A DNA stretch of 37,082 nucleotides from Coleofasciculaceae cyanobacterium RL_1_1 (GCA_012033105.1 JAAUPN010000008.1:1-37082); one strand, 5' to 3'; shown: positions 7,424 through 16,827, numbered from the stretch's first letter. A program made the numbers and translations. Notes: a model not told the origin generated them from the sequence alone.

Positions 7424-9975
7424 TTAACCCGCTACGACGAAGTTAACCAACTTTTGCGGAACGATGATCGTCTTGCGAATCTCCTTACCCTCCAGGTGTT
7501 TCTGCGCCACCTCCGACGCCAACGCCAGCCGCTCCAACTCCGCCTTGTCCGCACTCGCTGGAGCCTGCAACTTACCCCGGAATTTACCATTCACCTGGAT
7601 CACCAGTGTGATTTCATCCACCACCAATGCTGACGGATCAACGATCGGCCAGGAGGCCAAATGCACTGACACAGAGTTGCCCAACTGCTGCCACAACTCA
7701 TCGGCCAGATGCGGCGCAAAGGGAGCCAAGAGCTTGACGAGGGTTTCGATCCCCTCACGGTAGACCGGCGACGTGATGCAATCCGCATCGGTGAGCGCAT
7801 TACTCAGCTTCATCAGTTCTGAAATGGCGGTGTTGAACTGATACTCACCTTGCATATCGTCGGAGACCTCCGCGATCGCCGTATGCACCGCGCGACGCAC
7901 ATCCTTTTCCGCTTTGGATAGCTCGCCCGCCGCGATCGTCTCAGTTTCTAGGAAACCCGTCACCAGACGCCAAACACGACCCAAGAAACGATACTGTCCC
8001 TCCACATCGGAATCGTCCCATTCGAGATCTTTTTCCGGTGGTGCTTTGAATAGAACAAACATCCGAGCCGTATCTGCCCCGTATTTTCCAACACCTGCAA
8101 CGGATCAACCCCGTTCAGCTTGGACTTGGACATTTTTTCGTAAAACACCTCCAACGCCTCGCCCGTTTCGGGATCGATCGGCTCACTAAGGTCGGCGATC
8201 TCTGGTGCGGGGACGTATTTGCCGGTGCGGGGATTTTTGTAGGTTTTGCCCTGTACCATCCCCTGGGTTAGCAGGCGCGTAAATGGTTCGTCGAATTTGA
8301 GGCCGAGGCGATCGCGCAACACTTTCGTAAAAAAGCGTGAATAGAGCAGGTGCAAAATGGCATGTTCAATGCCGCCAACGTATTGATCGACCGGCATCCA
8401 ATCGTTAATCGTATCGAGATCGAAAATCGCGTTTTCGTTGGTGGCGTCGGGGTAACGCAGGAAATACCAGGACGAATCGATAAATGTGTCCATCGTGTCG
8501 GTTTCGCGTTTTGCCGGTTTGCCACACTGCGGACACGGCACGTTCACCCAGCTTTCAAGCTGTGCTAACGGCGAACCTTTACCGGAAAATTCCACATCCT
8601 CGGGCAACTCCACCGGCAACTGATCGGCGGGAACCGGAACCGCGCCACAGTCGCCGCAGTGAACGATCGGGATCGGCGCACCCCAGTAACGCTGACGCGA
8701 GATCAGCCAATCGCGCAGGCGGTACTGGACGCGAGCCTTGCCGTAGCCTTCGTCTTCGGCGTAGTTAATAATGGCCTGTTTTGCTTTTTCGGAATTCATG
8801 CCGTTAAAGTTGGCCGAATTGACCAAAATTCCCGGCTCGGTGAAAGCTTCTGTTAACTCGTAGCCGTCGATCGCCTCGTCTTCCACGATCACGACCTTAA
8901 TCGGCAAGCCATTTTCTTGGGCAAACTTGAAATCGCGTGTATCGTGTGCCGGGACACCCATCACTGCGCCGGTTCCGTACTCGTAGAGGACGTAATCGGC
9001 AATTAAAATCGGAATTTCCTCACCGTTAAACGGATTGACCGCCATACCTCCGGTGGGGATACCGCGTTTGGGTTTGTCCTCAGCGGTTCGATCAATTTCG
9101 CTCTGTTCGCCGACTTCTGTTACAAACGCTTCGACGGCTTCGCGGCGATCGGCGGTGGTCACTTTCGCAGTGAGGGGATGTTCTGGAGCGAGGACAACGT
9201 AAGTGACCCCATAGGCGGTGTCGGGGCGGGTGGTGAAAACGCCGATGGTTTCCTCCGAGCCGACGATCGGAAATTCTAAATATGCACCCGTTGATCGGCC
9301 AATCCAGTTCGCCTGCATTAGCTTGACGCGCTCCGGCCAACCGTCGAGCTGGTCGAGATCATCGAGCAACTGATCAGCATAATCGGTGATTTTCAAAAAC
9401 CACTGACGCAGCAATTTACGCTCAACCTTTGCGCCCGATCGCCAGGATTTACCCTCACTATCCACCTGTTCATTCGCCAGTACCGTTTGATCGATCGGGT
9501 CCCAATTCACCGCCGATTCTTTTTGATAGGCTAAACCCGCTTCAAAAAACTGCAAAAACGCCCACTGTGTCCACTTGTAATAATCCGGCGAACAGGTGGC
9601 AATTTCTTTCTCCCAGTCAAAGCCAATCCCCAGGCTTTTCAACTGATCGCGCATTTGGGCAATGTTTTGATACGTCCACTTCGCCGGATGAATACCCCGC
9701 GCGATCGCTGCGTTTTCCGCTGGTAGTCCGAAGGCATCCCAGCCCATCGGGTTCAGCACGCGATAGCCCTGCATTTTTTTCAGCCGCGCGATCGCATCGG
9801 CGATCGTGTACACCCGCACGTGACCCATGTGGAGATTGCCCGACGGGTAGGGAAACATCGACAGCGCGTAAAACTTCGGCTTGCTGGTGTCCGTCGAGGT
9901 TTTGTCGAGTCCCTGGTTAACCCAGTCTTGTTGCCATTTGGCTTCGAGGTCGGCGGGGGTGTAACGGGCTTCCAC
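7424..9975 (-). CDS. leuS: Leucyl-tRNA synthetase, with one apparent frameshift
   Basis: This class I synthetase charges tRNA-Leu. The N-terminal reading frame from 9975 contains HMGH (HIGH motif), the CP1 editing domain ([34 protein letters not shown]), a zinc-type cluster [13 protein letters not shown] and KMSKS. After the KMSKS loop and VLENTG the frame is lost, and the anticodon-binding and C-terminal domains continue in another frame from about 8085. At 8084-8087 the coding strand has four A's. Five would read [14 protein letters not shown], the normal family sequence. The restored product is 850 residues, the usual length. As leuS is essential, a sequencing error is most likely. Confidence 0.95.
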
Positions 9976-10228
9976 GGGTTTGGCTCCTTCCTGGGGCGAT
10001 CGAGACAGGGTGAGTACTATACGACAAATCGAACGAGGCGATCGCGCCTGGTCAATATCGGTTTTCTATTCTGTCACATTGTTCGAGAGCCGAGAACCAT
10101 GTATCAACACCGTGGGCTCAATCGTCAGGCCATGAAACAGGCTCTTCTCGTTGCTAAGAATTACGAAAAATCGGGAGCTAGTCCCAGATAACTACACCGA
10201 AGTTCTCAATTAAATGTGAGTGGCAAGT

Positions 10229-10429
10229 ATGGCCGTCGATATTTACAATTTCACCACGGGCGATGGGTTTAACTCCGAAGAACAGAAGCTACATAACCTT
10301 GTTAATGACTATCGTGCGGAATTTGGTTTAGACGCAATTCCTGCATCCCGTGCATTGAGCATCGTCGCGAATCGCCACGTGGTCGATTTGGCAGAAAATG
10401 TCGGTACACTCACTGCTCAATATGCGTGA
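10229..10429 (+). pseudogene. Truncated CAP-domain (SCP-like) protein remnant
   Basis: The frame reads AVDIYNFTTGDGFNSEEQKLHNLVNDYRAEFGLDAIPASRAL then IVANRHVVDLAENVG. This is the start of the CAP/SCP domain found in secreted cyanobacterial proteins of 150 or more residues. It stops after 66 residues, before the catalytic-cavity His/Glu motifs, and neither other forward frame resumes the domain. This is therefore a genuine truncation, unlike the single-base frameshifts elsewhere in the window. A GTG nine bases upstream is an alternative start. It may still be translated as a short peptide. Confidence 0.6.
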
Positions 10430-10569
10430 AGAGACCAGCGGGTTTTATGTTTTGACAGCCTAGAGCTGGATCGCCTAAACGAGCGTTCAACAACATCGCA
10501 AACTAGAACTGTTCCGGATGGGTTTGTGACAGTTTGTGAGCCGACACGAAACTGTCCCATTCTCCGACC

Positions 10570-10594
10570 GGAACTTTTAGGATCAATGGGCGTC
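10570..10594 (+). promoter_or_regulatory. Candidate ECF-sigma promoter upstream of the ECF sigma gene
   Basis: GGAAC at 10570-10574 is followed by 16 bases and then CGTC at 10591-10594. This matches the general -35/-10 pattern recognised by ECF sigma factors, with correct spacing, and it sits about 38 bases before the sigma factor ATG. ECF sigma factors commonly transcribe their own operon, so the site predicts positive autoregulation. The motif is read directly; its activity is inference. Confidence 0.55.
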
Positions 10595-10631
10595 CTTTGA
10601 ACTGTGGTAGGTTTGCGCACCGATTCCGCTC

Positions 10632-11297
10632 ATGACTCAATCTCTCCCCCTCTCATTCTCGGTAGTTCGGACGGCGATCGGCATAGCTCCGCCTTCAGCT
10701 CCTGTGCCTGCCCGTCTCGATGACGGTGATTTAATTCGCCGATGTCAAGACGGAACTGAGCCGGAAAAAGCTGCCTTCACGGAGCTACTGCGCCGTTACC
10801 AGTCCCACGTTGATAAGGTGCTCTACCACCTCGCACCGGATTGGGGCGATCGATCCGACCTGGCTCAAGAGGTCTGGATTCGGGTTTATCGCAATTTGCA
10901 TCGACTGAATGAACCGGCTAAATTTAAAGGCTGGCTCAGTCGGATCGCAACCAATCTGTTCTATGACGAACTCCGAAAACGGAAGCGCATCAAGCCGCCG
11001 CTTTCATTGGATGCACCCTATAAGGTCGGCGACGGTCAACTCGATTGGGATTTACCCGCCGATGCTCCGGGACCCGATGAAGCACTGGCGACCCAGGAGT
11101 TTTATGATCGGCTACGCACCGCGATCGTCGAACTGCCCGAAGTCTTTCGCACGACGATCATCCTGCGCGAGATCGAAGGACTGTCCTACGAGGAGATTGC
11201 CGAAATTACCGGCGCATCCCTCGGAACGGTCAAATCACGCATTGCTCGCGCTCGATCGCGTCTGCAAGAGCAACTCCAGCCCTATCTCGATAGCTAG
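10632..11297 (+). CDS. ECF-type RNA polymerase sigma factor (SigG/RpoE-like)
   Basis: The 221-residue protein has the two ECF domains. Sigma-2 (about residues 50-125) includes the -10 recognition helix DLAQEVWIRVYRNLHRL and FKGWLSRIATNLFYDELRKRKR. Sigma-4 (about 165-218) has LPEVFRTTIILREIEGLSYEEIAE and the helix-turn-helix ITGASLGTVKSRIARARSRL. A long linker rich in Asp/Pro lies between them. The first 30 residues are Pro/Ser-rich. The closest group I recall is cyanobacterial SigG. The gene is followed 84 bases later by a single-pass membrane protein, the usual place for an anti-sigma factor. A consensus-like ECF promoter precedes it. Together they form a probable envelope-stress module. Confidence 0.93.
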   Translation: MTQSLPLSFSVVRTAIGIAPPSAPVPARLDDGDLIRRCQDGTEPEKAAFTELLRRYQSHVDKVLYHLAPDWGDRSDLAQEVWIRVYRNLHRLNEPAKFKGWLSRIATNLFYDELRKRKRIKPPLSLDAPYKVGDGQLDWDLPADAPGPDEALATQEFYDRLRTAIVELPEVFRTTIILREIEGLSYEEIAEITGASLGTVKSRIARARSRLQEQLQPYLDS

Positions 11298-11364
11298 CGC
11301 CTACCGCATTGCGTTTTCGGCTCATTACTCACCCGTGCTTTCTCTTTTACAGTCATCTCTCTTC

Positions 11365-11369
11365 GGAGG
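11365..11369 (+). promoter_or_regulatory. Ribosome binding site of the anti-sigma gene
   Basis: GGAGG lies 12 bases before the ATG at 11382. It is one of the few strong Shine-Dalgarno sequences in the window, and it supports independent, efficient translation of the membrane protein after the sigma factor. Confidence 0.6.
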
Positions 11370-11381
11370 ACTGTTCTGACC

Positions 11382-11951
11382 ATGACCCACGATCGCCAAC
11401 ACAACCCCAACCCCTCCCCGCGCGACCCTCACACTGAGCTACCGCTCAACTGGGATAACGTCTCTGACTTCGATTGTCGCCGCCCTGACCCGGAGATGAT
11501 TGACATCGGAGCGCTGATCGATGATGAACTCGCCTTCGCCGATCGCACCCGTGTCGAAGCTGACATCACCGGTAACATCGACAGCCAACGCAACTACCGC
11601 CAACTCGCCCGCCTCAGCCGCGAGTTAAAGCGAATGCCCATACCGGTTAGCTCGGTTTCCCCGGAAGAGCTGGCCACTCGAACGATCGCCGCCGCACAGG
11701 AACGCAAACAGCATCAACGCCGCCTGTGGTCTTCCTGGGGTGGTACGGCGATCGCAGCCCTATTTGTCGCCACCGTGTCATTCTCGAGTCACCTTCGCCC
11801 CGACCATCGCACTCCTGAAGTCGCCACAACCCCAGTTCCAAGCTTAAGAGCAAATACGCCGATTTCTCCGAACTCCGTCACGGACAACGAAATGAGCGCT
11901 ATTGACGAAACCGAATCGCCGCTGATCAATCGTGCTCTGTTTGTCGAGTAG
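11382..11951 (+). CDS. Probable single-pass anti-sigma factor
   Basis: The 189-residue protein has a cytoplasmic N-terminal region of about 115 residues that is helical and charged. One membrane segment lies at about 116-136 (WSSWGGTAIAALFVATVSF), followed by a Pro/Thr/Ser-rich outside tail of about 50 residues. The segment IDIGALIDDELAFADRTRVEADI resembles the start of the anti-sigma domain fold (E/D-rich LxAYLDGEL-type helix). The zinc ligands of the ZAS motif (HxxxCxxC) are absent, so it would be a non-zinc variant. The assignment rests mainly on topology and position directly after the ECF sigma gene. A positive regulator or unrelated membrane protein cannot be excluded. Confidence 0.72.
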   Translation: MTHDRQHNPNPSPRDPHTELPLNWDNVSDFDCRRPDPEMIDIGALIDDELAFADRTRVEADITGNIDSQRNYRQLARLSRELKRMPIPVSSVSPEELATRTIAAAQERKQHQRRLWSSWGGTAIAALFVATVSFSSHLRPDHRTPEVATTPVPSLRANTPISPNSVTDNEMSAIDETESPLINRALFVE

Positions 11952-11996
11952 TCGCGTCGATCTCAGATCGATTGCCCGCTACGTAGCCGCGCCCGC

Positions 11997-13106
11997 ATGA
12001 GCTTTTCGGAACCTCCACATAATTCGGCCAATCCGGCCAATTCGCTCAGTCACGGCGATCGCATCCGTCGCGGTCACGCTCGCCAGCGTCAATTGGCGCA
12101 TCCACCGCCGGGACGCGCTCCCTACGGTTACCGACGCGGCCAGGATCGTTACACCATCGATCGGCAAGCTGCGCCGGTCGTCCGTGCTTTTTTTGAGCGG
12201 TTTAGTTTGTATGGTTCGTTGAGTGATGTGGTGCGTTTCCTCGATCGGCAATACGGTAAGCGGATCTCGACCACCACGGCACGGCGCTGGTTGGCAAATC
12301 CGGTCTATCGCGGCGATCTGCGCTATCAGCGCGAAGATGGCAAGGATGAGATTATTCAGAATACGCACGCGCCGTTGATTTCACGCGAGGAAGCGGCACA
12401 GATCGATCGCCGGTTGGGACGGAATAAACATCTGCCGCCGCGTACGGCGAGTGCGCCGCGATCGCTGGCCGGTCTCGTGACCTGCGCGGTTTGTCAAGGT
12501 CGATTTCGGGTCACGAGCGCTCGACCCTATAAAGGCAAAAAACGTCGGGTTGACCCGGATCATTCGATCGAAGTATCCCGCCCCGCGATCGCGCCAGACT
12601 ATACCTATCTTTATCCGTCGAATTGTCCGCAACAGCCCAAATGCGGCTCTCTTAACTACATCGAGGTCTTAACCGCAACGATTCAGCAAATTGGTGAAGA
12701 TTTAACCCGTGAGCTAGACCGCATCGCGGCGAATCAGACAGCGATGCCAACGGCGATCCGTGTGGAATTACAAGCGAAGATTGAGCAGCGCCAGCGAATC
12801 ATCGAGCAGTTACCCCAGCTCGAAGCGGAGGGTATTCTCGATGCGGCAACGGTGGCATTGCGATCGTATAACCTGCGCGTTGAGATGGCTGAACTAGAGC
12901 AACAGTGCCAACAGCTTCCGCCAGTCAACTTACAAGAAACCTTAGCCACGTTGTCACTGCCGCAGTTTTGGTATGACCTCAGCGAGGTGGAACGACAGTT
13001 TTATTTACGTGAGTTTGTCCGGGCGATCGTGGTTCACCGTGAAGACGATCGTTGGTGGCTAACCCTTAATTTTGCCTTTGGTGCGCCTCCTCCTTCTGTC
13101 CCGTAG
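11997..13106 (+). CDS. Recombinase-family protein lacking the serine catalytic domain
   Basis: The 369-residue protein begins directly with the Recombinase domain of large serine recombinases: PPPGRAPYGYRRGQDRYTID at about 36-55, then a helix-turn-helix-like GKRISTTTARRWLANPVYRG at about 87-106. A zinc ribbon follows (Cys163, Cys166, Cys210, Cys216) and then a coiled-coil segment (about 230-310). The N-terminal resolvase domain with the nucleophilic serine is missing, and the upstream 45 bases abut the anti-sigma gene, so it has not been lost to a frameshift here. I recall similar catalytic-domain-free proteins in other cyanobacteria, which points to a domesticated DNA-binding protein. The start is the ATG at 11997. 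Confidence 0.8.
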   Translation: MSFSEPPHNSANPANSLSHGDRIRRGHARQRQLAHPPPGRAPYGYRRGQDRYTIDRQAAPVVRAFFERFSLYGSLSDVVRFLDRQYGKRISTTTARRWLANPVYRGDLRYQREDGKDEIIQNTHAPLISREEAAQIDRRLGRNKHLPPRTASAPRSLAGLVTCAVCQGRFRVTSARPYKGKKRRVDPDHSIEVSRPAIAPDYTYLYPSNCPQQPKCGSLNYIEVLTATIQQIGEDLTRELDRIAANQTAMPTAIRVELQAKIEQRQRIIEQLPQLEAEGILDAATVALRSYNLRVEMAELEQQCQQLPPVNLQETLATLSLPQFWYDLSEVERQFYLREFVRAIVVHREDDRWWLTLNFAFGAPPPSVP

Positions 13107-13164
13107 TCTGGCCTGACCGCCATCCGGATAGAATAGCCAAGCAAAACGAACCACCTCAACTCAC

Positions 13165-14070
13165 TTAACCGTTGCTACCGTCGCCTTCAAGTGAATCAAC
13201 CAACCGGGTTAGATCGCTCACATCCGCGTTGTATACCGATCGGCAAAATTCACAGGTTGCTTCTGCGCCGCCATCGGTTTTGATCATGTCGAGTAGCTCA
13301 TCGCGTCCCAAGAGTTTGAGCGCTCCCATCATGCGATCGTGCGAGCATTCACAGTTGAAGCGCAACATTTGCACTTCGGGAAAAATATTCAGCCCGAGAT
13401 CGCCAAGTAGATCATTAAAAATCGTCGGGAGAGACTTGCCGGACTGAAGCAGCGGCGTAAAACCCGAAAGTGAGGCAATCCGCGATTCAAGCAGGGAAAC
13501 CAGTGATTCATCCCGCGCAGCTTTCGGCATAATTTGCAACAGCAGACCCCCCGCTGCGGTCACACCCTCTGCACCGACGAACACACCCAGCAGGAGCGCC
13601 GACGGGGTTTGCTCCGAGGTCGCGAGGTAATGGGTCAGATCATCGCCCACTTCGCCGGAAATCAGGCTGGTAGTACTGGAATAGGGAAAACCGTAACCCA
13701 CATCGCGCACAACGTAGACGTAGCCATGTTGTCCCACAGCGCCACCCACATCGAGCTTGCCCTGGGCATTGGGAGGTAGCTCAATGGTTGGATTGGTGAC
13801 ATAGCCGCGTACTGTGCCATCGAGCCGCGCATCGGCCAGAACTTGACCGAGGGGGCCATCGCCATCTAGACGAATATTCACGCGCGACTCTGCACGCTTC
13901 ATGCTCGAGACAAACAGCAAGCCCGCCGTCATCGTCCGACCGAGCGCTGCGGTCGCCACGTAGGATAGACCTTGACGCGATCGCGCCTCTTCGACGAGGT
14001 TAGTCGTAATAGCACCAACACAACGGATACCACCATCGGCAGCGGTCGCGCGGATCAGTCGATCTGTCAT
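13165..14070 (-). CDS. hslO: Redox-regulated chaperone Hsp33
   Basis: Hsp33 is a cytosolic holdase activated by oxidation of a C-terminal zinc centre. The 301-residue product has the family N-terminus (MTDRLIRATAADGGIRCVGA, then SRQGLSYVATAALGRTMTAG) and IRLDGDGPLGQVLADA. The four zinc cysteines are present: Cys240-x-Cys242 (FNCECSHDRM) and Cys273-x2-Cys276 (TCEFCRSVY). Length is normal. It is convergent with the recombinase-like gene. No operon partner is apparent, and the 268-base spacer upstream should contain its promoter. Identification is secure. Confidence 0.96.
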   Translation of the reverse strand: MTDRLIRATAADGGIRCVGAITTNLVEEARSRQGLSYVATAALGRTMTAGLLFVSSMKRAESRVNIRLDGDGPLGQVLADARLDGTVRGYVTNPTIELPPNAQGKLDVGGAVGQHGYVYVVRDVGYGFPYSSTTSLISGEVGDDLTHYLATSEQTPSALLLGVFVGAEGVTAAGGLLLQIMPKAARDESLVSLLESRIASLSGFTPLLQSGKSLPTIFNDLLGDLGLNIFPEVQMLRFNCECSHDRMMGALKLLGRDELLDMIKTDGGAEATCEFCRSVYNADVSDLTRLVDSLEGDGSNG

Positions 14071-14338
14071 GGACGGAATACTTGAAAAGTTGATGTTTCG
14101 TTACAAATTAACCCTATCTTACGGCGAAAGGTGGGGGGGAGACAGAGAATCAATCTATCCTGACGTTGAACTTAAAATAGCGCGTTCCGTATTCCGTCTA
14201 AATTCAAGCGAGTAAATGTATTAGCTGGGTATTTGAGGGGTGTTGCTAGGATACGTTTTTCCACAGAGCGGGTTTGATCGTCGGCATCGTCTCAGCCTGT
14301 GGGTTCAGGCTTTGGATCGGAGGGTTAGCCAGAGGGAA

Positions 14339-14811
14339 TCAGCAAGGTTTTGACCCTGGGTCTAGCTCTGAGTCTAACCCAGGAGAGGTCGCGAGGTATT
14401 GGCGAATCAGCTCAATAAATTGGTTCTGATCGATAATTGGTTTGGATACATAGTCATCGGCTCCGCTTTCCTCTAGAAAACGCTCGCGATCGCCGACCAT
14501 CGCATTGGCTGTCACCAGAATTACAGGTAAATTTTGAGTGTGGGGATCGCTCTTCAGGGTTTTCGTAATCCACAATCCATCCACAGGTCGATCTTTGTAG
14601 TGGCTATTGGTCAGAGACACATCCATCAAGACCAGATTGATCGTGCCAGACGTGGCTAGCTCCAAAATTTCCAACACATTTTCGGAGTGAACCGGGGTGA
14701 AATTCCCACGCCGTTTCAGGATTTTTTGAAAATACGTAAATTGACCGGGTCGTCTTCCACCACGAGGACGGTTTTTGTGGGGGCTAACGCCTCTAGCATC
14801 GGTTTAGACAT
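14339..14811 (-). CDS. Single-domain response regulator, with one apparent frameshift
   Basis: From the ATG at 14811 the frame reads MSKPMLEALAPTKTVLVVEDDPVNLRIF and then stops early; the rest of a receiver domain continues in another frame. Coding-strand T4 (14729-14732) is followed closely by A6 (14722-14727). One more base in either run restores VNLRIF[K/Q]KILKRRGNF and a 157-residue protein. In that product the acidic pair is Asp20/Asp21, the phospho-acceptor Asp64 (VLMDVSL) and Lys114 (YVSKP). It has no output domain, as in DivK/CheY-type proteins. No histidine kinase is adjacent. The tail is short and polar. Family assignment is firm; pathway unknown. Confidence 0.85.
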
Positions 14812-15061
14812 GCACTGAATCCTCCGCCACGCAATGACTGCGTTTGGCTATTTTCGATTGGGCTACTGTCTTTACCTTTTTCAATGAGTGGCATAACGCA
14901 TCCGGAACCCAGTGTGTCTTGGTCGATCGGTCTGGGTGTATGTCCGATGCCGACCCAGATTAGAGTGCGATACAATAAATCCCGACTCGCGCCGGGTTTC
15001 GGCGCTACGCAGTGACTTCGCCACCTGACCATCGCTAACTTGCCGTAACCCTGTTAGGACT

Positions 15062-15292
15062 ATGACTTTCACTCCCAATCTCATCGCGATCGTGCTGTAT
15101 GCAGCCCTGGCGGGAGCCTATCTTGTTGTGGTTCCTCTAGCGCTTTACTACTACCTCAATCAACGCTGGCATGTTGCTGGGTCGATCGAGCGGTTTATCG
15201 CCTACTTTTTTGTCTTCATGTTTTTCCCTGGCATGATCTTGTTCGCGCCGTTTATCAATCTTCGTCCACAAAAACGCGAGATTGGAGCCTAG
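15062..15292 (+). CDS. ndhL: NAD(P)H-quinone oxidoreductase subunit L (NdhL)
   Basis: NdhL is a small membrane subunit of the cyanobacterial NDH-1 complex at the junction of the membrane and connecting parts, needed for inorganic-carbon-related NDH-1 function (older name ictA). The 76-residue protein has two membrane helices (about 8-30 and 42-65), with [16 protein letters not shown] between them and a basic C-terminus. The ATG at 15062 follows a 250-base spacer with no other gene. The following genes, DUF3007 and trpA, form an arrangement I recall from many cyanobacteria. Identification is secure. Confidence 0.94.
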   Translation: MTFTPNLIAIVLYAALAGAYLVVVPLALYYYLNQRWHVAGSIERFIAYFFVFMFFPGMILFAPFINLRPQKREIGA

Positions 15293-15426
15293 CCGATCGC
15301 CCGTCCGCCCTCGCTTGCCGCCCCTGACCGCATGGCTCGGCGATTCCAGCGGGCGACCTCGAACAGTTCTCCCACGACCCAATCCGCGACTCAACCCGCC
15401 AATCAATCAGCAGATGATTAAAACGT

Positions 15427-15777
15427 ATGCGACGACTTGACGTTTTCAGTATTGGCATCGGTGTTTTTCTCGCCGGTGGTGCAATCTATTTTTTGCTGCA
15501 AGTTCTCGGCATTGACGCCATGAACGCGGGTATTTGGAGTCAATCCCTGCTGGTGGTTGGCTTGGTGGGTTGGGTTTTGACCTATTTAGTTCGTTTTGCG
15601 ACCAGCAATCTGACCTATAACCAGCAGCTTCGCGATTATGAAAATGCGATCGTGGAAAAACGCTGGGAAAAGATGACCCCCGAGGAACGCGAACAGGCGG
15701 CACTCGAAGTGATGCAAGAACAAGCCCAACAGGCCGCCGAACTCACGGATCAGTCTGAGGATGACACCACAAGCTAA
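15427..15777 (+). CDS. DUF3007-family membrane protein
   Basis: The 116-residue protein has two membrane segments (about 7-28 and 39-60) and a cytoplasmic amphipathic tail: NQQLRDYENAIVEKRWEKM followed by PEEREQAALEVMQEQ. This matches the DUF3007 pattern, known to me from cyanobacteria and plastid-bearing organisms. It sits between ndhL and trpA in a conserved order, so a link to NDH-1 assembly is a reasonable but unproven guess. The 134-base gap to ndhL contains no gene. Confidence 0.85.
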   Translation: MRRLDVFSIGIGVFLAGGAIYFLLQVLGIDAMNAGIWSQSLLVVGLVGWVLTYLVRFATSNLTYNQQLRDYENAIVEKRWEKMTPEEREQAALEVMQEQAQQAAELTDQSEDDTTS

Positions 15778-15845
15778 CAACCCGTTCAATCGCTTCGTGT
15801 TGGGGTCAACGTGAGTACGTCCCCCAATCCGGTATAAAATTCCTG

Positions 15846-15886
15846 ACGGTCAGCCCAAACGTTGGCCGTTTTTAATGACCGTTTTT
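15846..15886 (+). terminator. Candidate hairpin terminator after DUF3007
   Basis: ACGGTCA at 15846-15852 pairs perfectly with TGACCGT at 15876-15882, and the run of T's from 15882 to 15886 follows directly. The loop of 23 bases is long but contains its own CCAA-acg-TTGG pairing. It would end the ndhL-DUF3007 transcript before trpA. Confidence 0.4.
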
Positions 15887-16032
15887 AGGGTTGTGTTGGC
15901 AAGCGTGGGAATGTTCTATATCAGAATAATTCGCGTTGATTCAGGTCAGGATTGACCGCAAGATCAACCCCCATTGCTGGCCTTAATTCATGACTGATAC
16001 GTCATTCTTCTTCAACATTTTTATCCTCTGCC

Positions 16033-16827
16033 ATGACTTCGATTTCCGAGCGTTTCGCCCAACTCCGCAGCGAGCAGAAATGCGCTTTAATTCCCTTCAT
16101 CACGGCGGGCGATCCCGATCTCGAAACCACAGCGGAGGCGCTCAAGGTGCTCGATCGCGCTGGGGCAGACATCATCGAACTCGGCGTGCCTTACTCTGAC
16201 CCGCTTGCCGATGGCCCGACGATTCAAGCCGCTGCAACCCGCGCTTTGGCGAATGGCACACATCTTGATGACGTCCTCGATCTTGTTGAACGGGTTAGCC
16301 CGACGATCGCCGCCCCGATCGTCTTGTTCACTTACTACAACCCGATCTTGCATCGCGGCATCGAAGCCTTCATCGCCAAAATTGCCGCTGTCGGCGCGAA
16401 AGGTCTCGTCGTTCCCGATTTACCCCTCGAAGAATCCGAAACCCTAATCGCGGTTACGGAAAAATACGGCATCGAGCTAATCTTGCTGGTCGCGCCCACC
16501 AGCCCGCACGATCGGATCAAGGCGATCGTTGCGAAATCGCGTGGGTTTATCTATCTCGTGAGCGTCACGGGGGTGACTGGAGCGCGAACCACCGTCGCCT
16601 CGCGGGTTGAAGAATTAATTGTGGAAATGCGCCAGGAAACCGACAAGCCGATCGGGGTGGGTTTCGGGATTTCGTCACCGGAGCAGGCGAAGCAAATGCG
16701 GGACTGGGGTGCAGATGCGGCGATCGTCGGCAGTGCGATCGTCAAGCGTTTAGCTGAGGGAACACCCGCCGAGGGCTTGGCGGCGATCGAGGCGTTTTGC
16801 ACTGAATTAAAAGCAGTCTTGGCCTAA
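16033..16827 (+). CDS. trpA: Tryptophan synthase alpha subunit
   Basis: TrpA cleaves indole-3-glycerol phosphate to indole, which is channelled to TrpB. The 264-residue TIM barrel has catalytic Glu49 ([16 protein letters not shown]) and Asp60, the flexible-loop segment [11 protein letters not shown], and the phosphate-binding GFGISSPEQ and AAIVGSAIV. Length is normal for the family. No trpB is nearby, as usual in cyanobacteria where trp genes are dispersed. It is convergent with the glycosyltransferase gene, 13 bases between the stops. Identification is secure. Confidence 0.97.
   Translation: MTSISERFAQLRSEQKCALIPFITAGDPDLETTAEALKVLDRAGADIIELGVPYSDPLADGPTIQAAATRALANGTHLDDVLDLVERVSPTIAAPIVLFTYYNPILHRGIEAFIAKIAAVGAKGLVVPDLPLEESETLIAVTEKYGIELILLVAPTSPHDRIKAIVAKSRGFIYLVSVTGVTGARTTVASRVEELIVEMRQETDKPIGVGFGISSPEQAKQMRDWGADAAIVGSAIVKRLAEGTPAEGLAAIEAFCTELKAVLA

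Noticed and set aside
8084-8087. Programmed ribosomal frameshifting in leuS as the explanation
   Set aside because: A4 is a weak slip site, and five other unrelated genes have the same type of break; error is simpler.
10099-10191. 30-codon frame between leuS and the CAP remnant
   Set aside because: Too short to judge, without a family or convincing ribosome binding site; it was not listed as a gene.
11951-11997. A lost resolvase domain in front of the recombinase-like gene
   Set aside because: Only 45 bases separate it from the anti-sigma gene; no catalytic-domain residues are found in any frame upstream.
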